From Pirellula staleyi DSM 6068 (GTDB lineage Bacteria > Planctomycetota > Planctomycetia > Pirellulales > Pirellulaceae): a stretch of DNA of 64,000 nt. The notes beneath the pieces are model-generated. The model was not told where the DNA came from, did not search any database, and worked only from the letters and a program-made list of their open reading frames with translations. The translations under genes and the position numbers were made by a program. Shown here piece by piece: positions 7,701 to 16,601 of the stretch (position 1 is its first letter; each line of letters opens with the position of its first letter). The stretch spans positions 1,488,001 to 1,552,000 of the forward strand of contig NC_013720.1 of the NCBI RefSeq assembly GCF_000025185.1, given 5' to 3'.

Positions 7701-9658
7701 GCGGAGAGATACTGGTGCAGTTCGCTCCCTTCGGAACTACGTTTCAGGGGGGCGTGCGTGTCGCTGCTGGCGATCTCACCGGCGACGGCATCGACGAAAT
7801 CATCGTAGCTTCCGGACCGAGCATCGCGGGGGAAGTGCGAGTCTACTCCCAGAGTGGCGACCTGCTGACCTCGTTTTTGCCCTATGGTTCGACCTACGTC
7901 GGGGGAGTTCAGATCGCTGTTGGCGATATCGATGGCGATGGACTGCTCGACATCATTACGGTTCCTAGCGCCGGGCGTGCCGAGGTCAAAGTCTTTCGAA
8001 ATGTGCTTGTAGTCGGGGCACCGACGTTCGATGCTGTCAATCCGTACCGAGATTTCCTTGCCTTCCCCGCATCGTTTATTGGTGGCGCGGTGGTGGCTGT
8101 CGCCGACATGGGAAGCACTCCGCTGGTGAATGGTCCTTTCGGCAACACGCTCGACCAGAAAGCAGAAATCGTCATCGGCAGCAGTGCCGGCATGCAGGCC
8201 ACGGTGAAGGTGTTCGACGTGAGTGGCATGGCAACGTCGACACCCAATACCGTTCCCGCACACGTTCGAAGCTTCACGCCGTTCACCACTTCCACCAGGA
8301 TCTACAAGGGTGGAGTCTCGCTCAGTGTCGCGAGAATCAATGCCGATCTTGTCCCCGATATCGTGGTGGGGGCTGGAGTCAACGGTGGTTCGCTGATCGA
8401 TGTTTGGGGCTGGAGCAACACTCCTTCCGCCACGCTCGCCAGCTTGTCGGCCAATGGACTTGGCTTTGCTGCGTTCACGGGAACCAGCCAAACCGCTGCG
8501 GTTCAGGTGGCCACCATGGATACCAACGGCGACGCGATCGCGGATGTTATCCTGGCTGCACAAGGGCCGAGCGGAATCACGGGGCAGATCAACGAGTTCG
8601 ACATCATCAGCACCGCGCCGCTGCAGGTTTCGCTCGCCACGGCTGTCCCTGGCACTTATCCCGGTCCTTCCTACATCGCGACCATTGTCAGTCCTATCCT
8701 GCCAGTGGAGGCAAACCTGGCTGCCAACATCCAAAGTAGCTCGGCCCCTCTCGAAGTGGTCCCCCCTGCGACCCGTTTCTATGTGGTCAACGACGACAGC
8801 GCGAATCGGACCTACGAATATGGAGAAAACGGCGAAGCCAATGAGAATTACACGCTCAGCAGTGCCAACACTACTCCCCGTGGAGCGGTCAGCACTGCGG
8901 CAGGTGACAAAGTTTGGGTGGTAGATGCCAATCGAAAAGTCTTCGTCTATGACGCCAGTGGCAACCTGCTTGGGAACTGGACGGCGGGCACACTGGCGAG
9001 CAACGCGACTGTGGAAGGGATCGCCACCAACGGCACCGATATTTGGATTGTCGATGCTCAAAGCGACAAGGTTTACAGGTACACAAATGCCGCCAGCCGA
9101 CTTTCCGGCAGCCAGAACTCGGCCAGCAGCTTCATGCTCAGCAGCGGGAACACAAGTCCCAAGGACATCGTCACCGACGGCGTGCACTTATGGGTGGTCA
9201 ACGATGCTGCCGAAGACAAGGTGTTTAAGTACACGATGTCTGGAACGCTTGTCGGAAGCTGGGCGATCACCGGTGGTGGTGGCGGGCCGACCGGCATCAC
9301 ACTCGACCCCGCAGCCCCTAGCCATTTGTGGATTGTCGATTCGAATGCCGACCGCGTTTATCAGTACGACAGCGCTACGGGGCGCACATCGGGTTCGCAA
9401 GCATCTTCGATCAGCTTCGCTTTGGAGGCTGGCAATACCAACCCCCAAGGGATCGCTGATCCACCGGTGAATTGGAACTCCTCTAACGACTCGACGAGCT
9501 ATGCTGCCAAACAGGCCGCCGTGCAAGATACGGCGCTGCTGGCCTTACTACTTGAAATGGACTGGACCATTTCCACCCGCCGTAGGTCTGCCGAACTCGA
9601 TTCGTCGGCAGATGCTTCACGAACTTCGCTGGCCGCATTGTTACCAGCGGGCTTCTAG
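4790..9658 (+). CDS. Giant surface protein: ice-binding-like domain, six SpaA/Cna-B repeats, FG-GAP and propeller repeats
   Basis: 1622 residues. The N-terminus has an Arg-rich stretch and LEDRRMLAG, an export-related motif common in planctomycete cell-surface proteins. Residues about 44-250 match the DUF3494 ice-binding-like fold. Residues 252-945 are six repeats of 117 residues (351 bp) of the SpaA/Cna-B kind, each with WEK near the start, TVTET..PLGY and DFHN, the likely Lys, Glu and Asn of an intramolecular isopeptide bond. Residues about 947-1283 have FG-GAP repeats with DxDGDG-type calcium loops, and about 1327-1560 resemble an NHL/propeller array. No sortase signal or dockerin is seen. 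Probably an adhesin or envelope structural protein. The start is the ATG with GGAG upstream. The 3' end overlaps the convergent barrel gene by 18 bp. Confidence 0.9.
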   Translation: MVMQKIAGLIGKVWSRQQTRRTRSTKPIARRLGFLCLEDRRMLAGILGTAEGFAVLAGSTVTNTGPSIISGNVGLSPGTAIVGFPPGIVIPPGVIHATDAVALQAQSDVVIAYNDLAGRASDFDLTGQDLGGLTLVPGVYTFSSSAQLTGMLTLDGQGDPDAEFIFQIGSMLTTASASSVIMINGADSCDVYWQVGSSATLGTGTDFVGSIVALTSITLTTEASILNGRALARNGAVTLDSNEISIDGCGDIAWEKRDEAGTLLGGAVFTITPDPTDGIGILTIVDNGPGDADPALGQFLVDGALFGTYTVTETAAPLGYAIDADPTRVIVVTPAEMHPTIGVQGTDDAGVTDESDFHNSLLPIEVGSIAWEKRVASGVLLGGAIFTITPDPLDGVGILTILDNGPGDADPALGQILVLNTLPGSYTVTETVAPLGYSLDGDITRIVVVTDGGLTQVIGVQGTDDAGVTDESDFHNSLLPIEVGSIAWEKRDASGVLLGGAIFTITPDPLDGVGILTILDNGPGDADPALGQILVLNTLPGTYTVTETVAPLGYGLDGDITRIVVVTVGGLTQVIGVQGANDPGVTDESDFHNSLLPIEVGSIAWEKRDASGVLLGGAIFTITPDPLDGVGILTILDNGPGDADPALGQILVLNTLPGSYTVTETVAPLGYSLDGDITRIVVVTVGGLTQVIGVQGANDPGVTDESDFHNSLLPIEVGSIAWENRDASGVLLGGAIFTITPDPLDGVGILTILDNGPGDADPALGQILVLNTLPGTYTVTETAAPLGYGLDGDITRIVVVTVGGLTQVIGVQGANDPGVTDESDFHNSLLPIEVGSIAWEKRDTSGVLLGGAIFTITPDPLDGVGILTILDNGPGDADPALGQILVLNTLPGTYTVTETTAPLGYVLDTDATRVVIVTVGGLTQVIGVQGTDDAGVTDESDFHNRRSNVIIIGPGKSPQTPQQVTVIDESSGEILVQFAPFGTTFQGGVRVAAGDLTGDGIDEIIVASGPSIAGEVRVYSQSGDLLTSFLPYGSTYVGGVQIAVGDIDGDGLLDIITVPSAGRAEVKVFRNVLVVGAPTFDAVNPYRDFLAFPASFIGGAVVAVADMGSTPLVNGPFGNTLDQKAEIVIGSSAGMQATVKVFDVSGMATSTPNTVPAHVRSFTPFTTSTRIYKGGVSLSVARINADLVPDIVVGAGVNGGSLIDVWGWSNTPSATLASLSANGLGFAAFTGTSQTAAVQVATMDTNGDAIADVILAAQGPSGITGQINEFDIISTAPLQVSLATAVPGTYPGPSYIATIVSPILPVEANLAANIQSSSAPLEVVPPATRFYVVNDDSANRTYEYGENGEANENYTLSSANTTPRGAVSTAAGDKVWVVDANRKVFVYDASGNLLGNWTAGTLASNATVEGIATNGTDIWIVDAQSDKVYRYTNAASRLSGSQNSASSFMLSSGNTSPKDIVTDGVHLWVVNDAAEDKVFKYTMSGTLVGSWAITGGGGGPTGITLDPAAPSHLWIVDSNADRVYQYDSATGRTSGSQASSISFALEAGNTNPQGIADPPVNWNSSNDSTSYAAKQAAVQDTALLALLLEMDWTISTRRRSAELDSSADASRTSLAALLPAGF
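5543..7625 (+). repeat. Six tandem 351-bp coding repeats (Cna-B domains)
   Basis: Units begin at 5543, 5894, 6245, 6596, 6947 and 7298. Units 2 to 6 are nearly identical at the DNA level and unit 1 is clearly more diverged, which suggests recent amplification of the later units. Copy number probably varies between strains by unequal recombination. In unit 5 the codon after TGG GAA is AAT rather than AAG, giving WEN instead of WEK. Confidence 0.95.
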
Positions 9659-10819
9659 GCCGACGTTGGCACCGTGCAGAAACAAGCTCCCGTTATCGTG
9701 CAAACGGGTACCCCCTTGGGCATCTGCGAAGTCAAAATCGAGCTGATTCGGGGCGAGTGCCACACCTTCTAGCCAAAGCAGGTTGTAGCCGGCTCGCAAA
9801 TTCCAGACGTCCGACAGTGCATAGATCGCAGAAAGGTTGGCGCCGCTTGCGAAAGCAACACCTCCACTGCGACTTGACACTGTCGGACGTAGCAGGAAAT
9901 TCGGGAAGTCAGTCACCGATTGGGACTGCTGCGCGTCGTTATAAAAAATGCCACCAAAGCCCATCGCTTCCCAGCCGAAACGACCCTGCGTGCGACGCAA
10001 CTTCGCCCCGAGCTGTCCACCGTAGAGGTTGTTGCTGGTCTGAAGGTTGTAGGAACCCTCTTCCACCCCACCGAGTTCGTCACGCTGGGCCAGGATGTCG
10101 AGTTGTTCGTTGAGGTTGAGATAGCGAAAGCCTGCAAACCACGAGAGTGATTGGCAACTGCTGTTGCTGCCGCAGTCACTACTACAGCTATCGCAGCTGC
10201 TGCAACTGTCGCAGCATCCGCAGCAGCAGAGCAGATTCGCGGCAAAGCTGTGGAGTGAAGAGGAGTAATCGACCTCCACGCGGTCGACGTCCACAAAAAC
10301 GTTTCCTACCAGGTTATCGGAAAAAATGAGGAACGACCCTGGTCCAGGCGAAACAACCACCGCCGATGCAGTTCCTGAGAAGAGCCCAAAATAGTCGAGT
10401 TCCAGGGTTCTGCCGTTGCACAGACGCCAGCCAAAGGTTGCCTGTAGCCCGGGATCGAAGTTGAAGTTGAGATCGGAAGTCGACAACAGAGTCGAACCGG
10501 TGGAGTCATCCACAACGATCGGCTGGCTCGCGATTTGAGGGACCCGCTGCAGGAACAGCGCATCGATTTGAAAATAGACGCATGGGCATGGGTCGCTGAA
10601 CGTGGGGCCGCCACAGTCGTCAAAACTGTCGGTGGTCGTCATCGTGGTCGACCCATCGAATTCGCCTTGGTCTGGCGAGGATGCGCTCAGGTCGTTGATG
10701 GAGTAGGTCGTGTTGCGTTCGACGGTTTCGGCAACTCGCACCTCTTGCGCTCGCCCCTCTGCTCCGTGCAAGGAAAGGATGACTAGCAAGATCCCGAAAG
10801 AGATGGTTATGGAATTCAT
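9641..10819 (-). CDS. BBP7-like outer-membrane beta-barrel protein with a Cys-rich loop
   Basis: 392 residues from the ATG at 10819, which has CGGAG upstream and begins a clear signal peptide (MNSITISFGILLVILSLHG, cleavage near EGRAQ). The body has alternating polar/hydrophobic strands with many aromatic residues and ends in Trp (LEARW), typical of outer-membrane barrels. It looks like the planctomycete BBP7 barrel family. Residues about 198-222 hold ten Cys in 25 residues, an unusual insert probably in a loop between strands, perhaps for metal binding or disulfide bonding. An earlier in-frame start at 10849 lacks a good ribosome site. Function unknown; porin or structural barrel. Confidence 0.8.
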   Translation of the reverse strand: MNSITISFGILLVILSLHGAEGRAQEVRVAETVERNTTYSINDLSASSPDQGEFDGSTTMTTTDSFDDCGGPTFSDPCPCVYFQIDALFLQRVPQIASQPIVVDDSTGSTLLSTSDLNFNFDPGLQATFGWRLCNGRTLELDYFGLFSGTASAVVVSPGPGSFLIFSDNLVGNVFVDVDRVEVDYSSSLHSFAANLLCCCGCCDSCSSCDSCSSDCGSNSSCQSLSWFAGFRYLNLNEQLDILAQRDELGGVEEGSYNLQTSNNLYGGQLGAKLRRTQGRFGWEAMGFGGIFYNDAQQSQSVTDFPNFLLRPTVSSRSGGVAFASGANLSAIYALSDVWNLRAGYNLLWLEGVALAPNQLDFDFADAQGGTRLHDNGSLFLHGANVGLEARW

Positions 10820-11358
10820 TCCGTTAAACTCCGTTTGGAAGGATTGCAAAGGATGGCTGCAATCATGGCTTGGTAGCTTGTGTTAGGGATCTCGATCCGC
10901 TGACGAGACTCTCAGTTTCCTAGTCGGGCGTGGAGGCAGGTCAATGCTTCCGCGAAGGAACCATATTTCAAGCGCGACTCCCACCAACAATCTCGCGCAG
11001 CTCGCGATAACAGAGCTCGCAGCCTGCACCAAACGACAGGTGAACCAATCTCCACGAACACGATTCTCATCGTGCTCCGTTCCCCCTGTTGCCGCTGTAC
11101 AAGGTGCAAACCACCCCCAGGAGCAGGTTCAGGCGTGATAGTGAGGAGCTTTTTGGTCTTCAGTACCTCATCGACATAATTTGCAGCATTGCAATGTCGC
11201 GAAGTGAACAATCCGATCCATCCGGGGTCATACGAGACGTGATCTCTAGCGGTATTTTCGTCGCGCTTTATGATTTTGAGGTTCTGGGTGATATGATTGC
11301 GACGATTGGGTGGGGATTCCCCGAAAAAATCTTGTTCGGTGGGTGAAAAGCATGGTAC
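10820..11358. other. Intergenic region between barrel gene and leader element C
   Basis: 539 bp. A 149-codon open frame on the minus strand (10912-11361) has no recognisable domain and overlaps element C, so I treat it as chance. The promoters for the barrel gene (minus) and for leader C plus the regulator (plus) should lie here. Confidence 0.5.
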
Positions 11359-11523
11359 CATTGCCCGCCTAGATTGCGGTCAGTTACTGACCATCGCACT
11401 CTATGACTGCTGAAAATCAGTCGGGAGACTAAGTAAATAGCCGTTGGGCCTGCCGGGCGGCTAGTTAATAGTAGGCCGACGTGCCGAGAAGCCTACGGGC
11501 TGCGCGGCACGTCGGCTTTTTTT
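11359..11523 (+). ncRNA. Structured leader element C with strong intrinsic terminator
   Basis: Third member of the family. It has a hairpin GGTCAG-TTA-CTGACC flanked by TGCG/CGCA, a hairpin GACTG/CAGTC, the box GACTAAGTAAA at 11427, a hairpin TAGCCG/CGGCTA, the box GTTAATAGTAGGCCGACG, and a perfect 12-bp terminator stem (11475-11486 with 11505-11516) followed by seven T (11517-11523). The first start codon of the downstream LuxR-type gene is only 16-37 bases further on, so termination here would shut that gene off. This makes it a candidate cis-acting RNA switch. Confidence 0.65.
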
Positions 11524-11559
11524 GTTTCTTGTTGCTCGATGTTAACGGAGTCTCGACCA

Positions 11560-12180
11560 ATGCCAGCCCCCCTGAGTCGAGCGGTGAGCAGCAACCCCTC
11601 TGGGAGTCCTCGTTTCAGCAAGAGTCCCGAGCTACTCCAGGCAACAACCGATCTCTCCGAGCCCGCCGGTCTCGCTTGCTTAGCCGATGTTTTTGTGATG
11701 CTGTGCGATTGGCGAGGTCGTTCCACATGGACTAGCGGCAATGATTCCCTGGGGAAAGTGGGCGAACTTATCTGGGAGCATTTGGCACTCGACTCCCTGG
11801 AGCAGGCCAAGCATGCTTTAGGACAAGTAGTGGCTATTCGCGTTCCTCAGGTACTCGACGTGGTGCACAAGAATGGCGATCGTATCCGTGGTCGACTCTG
11901 GCCACTCGATTCTCCGGAAATTGCTGTCTGTCTTCTGGGGTCGCGAGTCCCTGGCAATTTACGGCAGCTTTCGCAGCGAGAGCGGGATGTCCTCGACTGG
12001 CTCGCCTATGGATTCGAACCGCGATCGATTGCCGAAAAACTTGATATTAGTATTAGCACGATCCACACGCATCTAAAACATGCCCGTGAAAAGCTGGCAC
12101 TTCCAACGCTCGAATCGCTCATCAGTTTTGCCGCCCGCTACTGCTATCCCATGAGCCTCCCTTTTGAGCAAAAGACTTAA
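11560..12180 (+). CDS. LuxR-type HTH transcriptional regulator with PAS-like N-terminus
   Basis: 206 residues. The C-terminal part from about residue 137 (LSQRERDVLDWLAYG, then IAEKLDISISTIHTHLKHAREKL) is a clear LuxR/FixJ DNA-binding helix-turn-helix. The N-terminal 120 residues (VFVMLCDWRGRSTWTSGND and following) resemble a PAS-like sensory fold but carry no certain ligand motif. I place the start at the ATG at 11560, with CGGAG eight bases upstream; an ATG at 11539 is also in frame. The gene lies directly behind the terminator of leader element C, so its expression is probably controlled by attenuation. Its targets are not visible; the nearby surface protein shares the same leader family and is a reasonable guess. 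Confidence 0.82.
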   Translation: MPAPLSRAVSSNPSGSPRFSKSPELLQATTDLSEPAGLACLADVFVMLCDWRGRSTWTSGNDSLGKVGELIWEHLALDSLEQAKHALGQVVAIRVPQVLDVVHKNGDRIRGRLWPLDSPEIAVCLLGSRVPGNLRQLSQRERDVLDWLAYGFEPRSIAEKLDISISTIHTHLKHAREKLALPTLESLISFAARYCYPMSLPFEQKT

Positions 12181-12728
12181 GGAGTGGTTTTGATGCAATA
12201 TTTAGAATAGTAGTATTAGAAGCATGGGGATATGAGACTTATAGTCACTACGATATGGGCAAGCGTTGAGGTCCAAGTTTGATGAGTACTCGATCTTCAA
12301 CGATTAAGTATCCAAACCCAAAATCGCAAGCGAGTTTCTCTTCTAGCGTCGATGGCCTGGTAGCCTCCTAAGAGATCTCATCGCACGTTGATAGTTTTTT
12401 GCTGCGATCCATCGCGCGCCTCTCGCTCGGCAGCGACTACATGTGTCTCCCAGAGAGTGCATCCAGGTAGGCTTCTCCCGGATCGTGTAGCCGCGTCTTC
12501 GCAGCGTCAGCCTCTCCTGAAAAGGGACGCACCTGTACCGCCAGTCGACCAGTGTCGCATGCATCGTTTGCCCTTCGCCGAACGTTGCGAGTACATTGCA
12601 CTGGTCGGTCAGCGATCACTTGCGAATTCCCGGGACCTTGATCGGTGCTGGTCGAAACTGGCGAATGAACCCAGCGCGAGCGACTGCATCGTTTGTCGCC
12701 GAACGTTTTTGCGGTGGAGTGTCACCCT
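12181..12728. other. Intergenic region
   Basis: 548 bp with no convincing gene. A short imperfect direct repeat is present: GCATCGTTTG..CGCCGAACGTT occurs near 12559 and again near 12684, the second copy just before the next gene. A 152-codon open frame (12388-12846) overlaps the next gene and has no recognisable protein character. Confidence 0.5.
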
Positions 12729-15700
12729 GTGCTACGAACAGTCGTTATCACGCTCATCGGCATCGTGTCAGTTGTTGGCGCGATGGTTGCCTCCGCCGTG
12801 GAGCCAACGAAGCTTCCCGTGGCTGTGCCCAGCGGGTTCCAGGTGAAGCGAGTTGCCTCGCAGCCGCTGGTCGAGCGCCCCATGTTCGCGGCGCTCGACC
12901 CCCAGGGTGGACTCTATGTCCTTGATTCCGGCGGCGCAAATGGGAGTGATCGCCGCGAGAATCCTGCGGATGTAGTGCGCTACTTGACCGATACCGACGG
13001 CGACGGCGTGTACGATAAAAGTGTGATCTTTGCGGACAAAATTGTCTTTGGTACCGGTTTAGTCTGCTACGACAAGGCGGTCTTCGTCACTTCACCTCCC
13101 AGTCTCTGGAAGTTCGAAGATACGACAGGGGATGGTATTGCCGACCAGCGGACCGAACTAGTCACTGGCTTTGCGTTTAATCAGAGTTGCACCGACGATC
13201 TGCACGGCGCTTGCTTAGGGCCGGATGGGCGGATTTATTTCCTGCCTGGGAGGTTTCATCACAAGGCCCAGGTGCCGGGTGGCCCTGTGATTCGTGAAGG
13301 GGTCGGCCCTTGGCTGATGCGCTGTCGACCCGATGGACGTGAGGCAGAGATTGTCAGCGGCGCTGTCGGCAATCCGGTGGAAGTGGCGTTCCTCCCCACT
13401 GGTGACGCGTTCATTCAAGGAACCTTTTGGGCCAAGCCGTCAGCCGCCGATGGACTGCGCGACGCACTCATTCACGCTGTTCCAGGAGGAGAATATTCGG
13501 TCCGTGATCGCGACTACTCCGATCGTGTCCGAACCGGGGACTTCCTTCCAGCACTGGTGCCACTAACGGCCACTGCACCAAGCGGTCTCACGGCCTACTG
13601 GAGCGACACTTGGGGCCCTGAGTATCGACATAACTTATTCACCTCGCACTTCAACACCGGCAGAATTCTGCGACATCGACTTTCCCCTCAAGGGGGAACG
13701 TTCACGAGTGTGACAGAAGACTTTGTCACCGCCGCTCAAGGGGATGTTCACTTTACCGATGTGCTTGAAGATGCAGATGGGAGCCTGCTGGTTGTCGACA
13801 CCGGAGGTTGGTACCTCGCTTGCTGTCCTGCTTCGGGAACCAGTAAGCCGGAAGTGAAAGGTGCGATTTACCGAGTCTCGCGCGAGGGAGCGCAGCGAGT
13901 GGCCGATCCGTATGGCAACGCGATTCCTTGGGAGCAGGCCACGGCTGCGGATCTAGCACAGCGACTCGGCGATCCCCGCTTTGCGGTGCGCGAGCGGTCG
14001 ATTCTTGCGCTGAGTAAGCGTGGTGACGACGCCATCGTGGAACTGACTCAAGTGCTCCAGTCGCGAGCAGCAACACCGCAGCAGCGACAAAACGCTGTTT
14101 GGGCGCTCTGTCGCATGGAGGGACCAGCAGCGCGCAAGGCAGGTAGAGTTGCGCTAAGCGATTCTGCTGAGGAGGTTCGTCAGTCGGCCGCTCATGCCGC
14201 AGCTTTGCACCGCGACAATGGGGCGCTCGATCAACTCCAGCAGCTGCTGCGGGATAACTCGCTTGCGGTGCGGCGCGAGGCAGCTCACGCGCTCGGCAGA
14301 ATTGGGCGTGGCGAGGCTGTGCCGAAACTGTTGGAGGCGATTGGGGCCCTTTCCCAAGGGACCGCAGCTGCGAGCGATCGTTTTGTCGAGCATGCCCTGA
14401 TCTTCGCGATCATCAGCATCAATGATGCGGTGGCGACGCGACCTGGGCTCACTGCCAGCGGATTTGCTGAACGTCGCGCGGCTCTGATGGCGCTCGATCA
14501 AATGGCGCTCACCATCCTCGCTTCCGGCGACATCGCTCCCTTGTTGGCAACTAGCGATCCTGTGCTGCAGCAAGCGGCCATCGATGTACTTGCGCGACAT
14601 CCCGAATGGACTACCGAGTCGATTAAACTCATCGATGGCTGGCTGAGAGAGCGAGCGCTCGATGAGACCCGCGTCCAGATGCTGATTGGTGTCGTGCGAG
14701 CACTGCGCAACGATAAGTCGATGAGGAGGGTACTCGACCAACACCTTGCCAACCAAAGCAAACTCTCGATCCCAGCGCGTCGAGCGCTTCTCTTGGCAGT
14801 GGGCCGAAGCGGTGTGAGCGAGGTCCCGAATTCTTGGCAAGAAGGAGTGTCTGAGGCGCTGCAAGCCACTGAACCCGAAATTCGGTTCGTGGCACTTCAA
14901 ACTGCAGCAGGGCTATCGCTGAAAGAGCTTGCCGGCGACATCCACCGCCTTGCGGCTGATTCCTCGTCCAGTGCAGCGCTGCGTCTGACAGCTCTCCGCT
15001 CGCTGGCTGTCTTGCAGCAGGAACTATCTGACCAGGAGTTCGACTATCTGCTGTTGCGACTCTCGCCGGAAGTTCCCATTCAAGAGCGTTTGACCGCTGT
15101 CGATGTGGTGGCTCAAACGCAGCAGAGCGACGCGCGACTGCGCAGACTCGTTCCACTTGTCCGGGCGGCCAGCCCGATCGAACTACCGGCGCTCTTGACT
15201 CCCTTTTCGCGTGGAACCGACACAGAAGTAGGTCTCGAACTTGTCGCGGCGCTCACGTCGTCCACGGTAAATCCACCACCGGAAATCGTCGAGCAAGCGC
15301 TTCAGCGTTATGGCGAATCGGTCCAGGTGGCGGCCCGTCCCCTCTTGGAGCGACTAAAAAAATCGACGCAGAACCAAGCGGCGCGGCTGAAAGAATTAGA
15401 AACCGTTCTCGAATGCAATCCGGGGGATTTAGAGCGCGGGCGCGAACTCTTTTTTAGCAAGGCCCAGTGTCATTTGTGCCACGCAGTTGCAGGTCGTGGT
15501 GGCAAAGTCGGTCCCGATTTATCGGCGATTGGCGACATCCGCTCGCGACGCGATTTGCTCGAAGCTGTCGCGTTTCCAAGCGCTACGTTCGCCCGTGGAT
15601 TTGAACCGATGATGGTCGCCCTTGCCGACGGACGGGTACTGACCGGCCTCGCCGGGCGCGAGACGGCTGACGAATTAGTGCTAGTGGTTGTGCAAGATAA

Positions 15701-15875
15701 CAAACCGGTCGAGGTACCTCTCAGCCGCGACATGATTGAGCAAGTTCAAATCGGACGGATCTCGACCATGCCAAACGGTTTAGATCACCAACTACAGCCT
15801 CAAGAACTAAGTGACCTGATCGGCTACTTGCAGCAGCTCCGTAAACAAAAACCGGAGCCCGATGGTGGAAAGTAG
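12729..15875 (+). CDS. Exported PVC-type protein: propeller dehydrogenase-like domain, HEAT repeats, C-terminal haem-binding domain
   Basis: About 1048 residues. The GTG at 12729 has GGAG nine bases upstream and opens a signal peptide (LRTVVITLIGIVSVVGAMVASA); the longer frame starts with a poor TTG. Residues about 30-400 form a beta-propeller like the planctomycete membrane-bound dehydrogenase domain (TIGR02604-type, sorbosone-dehydrogenase-like). Residues about 410-880 are HEAT-like helical repeats. A c-type haem site CHLCH (about 914-918) sits in the Planctomycetes/Verrucomicrobia haem-binding domain (TIGR02603-type). Such proteins are thought to be periplasmic oxidoreductases for sugars or polysaccharide breakdown; the substrate is unknown. 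It stands alone with no operon partner. Confidence 0.87.
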   Translation: MLRTVVITLIGIVSVVGAMVASAVEPTKLPVAVPSGFQVKRVASQPLVERPMFAALDPQGGLYVLDSGGANGSDRRENPADVVRYLTDTDGDGVYDKSVIFADKIVFGTGLVCYDKAVFVTSPPSLWKFEDTTGDGIADQRTELVTGFAFNQSCTDDLHGACLGPDGRIYFLPGRFHHKAQVPGGPVIREGVGPWLMRCRPDGREAEIVSGAVGNPVEVAFLPTGDAFIQGTFWAKPSAADGLRDALIHAVPGGEYSVRDRDYSDRVRTGDFLPALVPLTATAPSGLTAYWSDTWGPEYRHNLFTSHFNTGRILRHRLSPQGGTFTSVTEDFVTAAQGDVHFTDVLEDADGSLLVVDTGGWYLACCPASGTSKPEVKGAIYRVSREGAQRVADPYGNAIPWEQATAADLAQRLGDPRFAVRERSILALSKRGDDAIVELTQVLQSRAATPQQRQNAVWALCRMEGPAARKAGRVALSDSAEEVRQSAAHAAALHRDNGALDQLQQLLRDNSLAVRREAAHALGRIGRGEAVPKLLEAIGALSQGTAAASDRFVEHALIFAIISINDAVATRPGLTASGFAERRAALMALDQMALTILASGDIAPLLATSDPVLQQAAIDVLARHPEWTTESIKLIDGWLRERALDETRVQMLIGVVRALRNDKSMRRVLDQHLANQSKLSIPARRALLLAVGRSGVSEVPNSWQEGVSEALQATEPEIRFVALQTAAGLSLKELAGDIHRLAADSSSSAALRLTALRSLAVLQQELSDQEFDYLLLRLSPEVPIQERLTAVDVVAQTQQSDARLRRLVPLVRAASPIELPALLTPFSRGTDTEVGLELVAALTSSTVNPPPEIVEQALQRYGESVQVAARPLLERLKKSTQNQAARLKELETVLECNPGDLERGRELFFSKAQCHLCHAVAGRGGKVGPDLSAIGDIRSRRDLLEAVAFPSATFARGFEPMMVALADGRVLTGLAGRETADELVLVVVQDNKPVEVPLSRDMIEQVQIGRISTMPNGLDHQLQPQELSDLIGYLQQLRKQKPEPDGGK

Positions 15876-16601
15876 CATTGCCCGGGAGCCAATCACTGGC
15901 GCTGCATCTGGAGCAAGAGCTCGAGGCAATGGTGTGGGCCTCGATTACCGTGGAGCGAACATTTACACCGGTTGATTTTCTTAGTGAAGAAAGTGGACGG
16001 TTCGCCTTTAGAGAGGTGACCACGGCAATGGGCTCGTGGGAATTCACCTCTCTTGGAGAGCAACTGTCATGAGTGTCTTTGAGAATCCTGGCAACCACGC
16101 AGTCGTACCTCCAATGTTTGCATGGAACAGGCGTACTCAAGTCTCTCGACTCCACGCGTTTCTCGCTCGTCGATTTCATCCTGGGCAAACCATGGGACGA
16201 GATTGTCACCTGCGCAGGGGGCTATGCGGTGATCGCGTCGGCCGCCACTAGCTCGCGCTGGGACGAGATGCTGACGAAAATCGAATCGCTCCCCCGACTT
16301 CCGTTCGTCTTTCCCATGCCCAAGCCGTCGATCCAGATTTCGGTGAAAGTGAGCATGCTGCTCAGCAGCATCGTCCGGACGGTGGGACGTGTGAAATGAT
16401 GTCGACTCCTGGCAACTTCGTAGGGCTCGAAGCCATCGAAAAACTCATCGGCAATCGCGGCACAGGATTGCCGGTGGGTGCATCGGCCCCAAAGCGAAAA
16501 ATCGGCTCCTCTCCCTGGAAATCATGCCCCGGGAGAGGAGAGTCGCTGGTGAAGTTGCCTAGCCGCGTGGAAATCGCACGACGAATTCTTGGCGAAGAAT
16601 G
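15876..16601. other. Region with three short, overlapping, unassigned open frames
   Basis: Plus-strand frames 15878-16072 (64 codons, TTG start), 16073-16399 (108 codons, GTG start) and 16396-16605 (69 codons, ATG start) follow each other with junctions like those of coupled genes. None resembles a family I know and ribosome sites are weak. They could be one decayed gene broken by frameshifts, or chance. Confidence 0.3.

Noticed and set aside
5186-9187. Long open frames on the minus strand opposite the surface-protein gene (459 and 636 codons)
   Set aside because: They mirror the codon pattern of the plus-strand gene and repeat with its 351-bp period. They have no domain of their own, whereas the plus-strand product has clear domains.
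10912-11361. 149-codon minus-strand frame between barrel gene and leader C
   Set aside because: No recognisable domain and no good ribosome site, and it overlaps the conserved RNA element.
11400-11440. Cobalamin-riboswitch-like GGGAGACT string
   Set aside because: It resembles part of the B12 box, but the other conserved cobalamin aptamer segments are missing and elements A and B do not keep the match.
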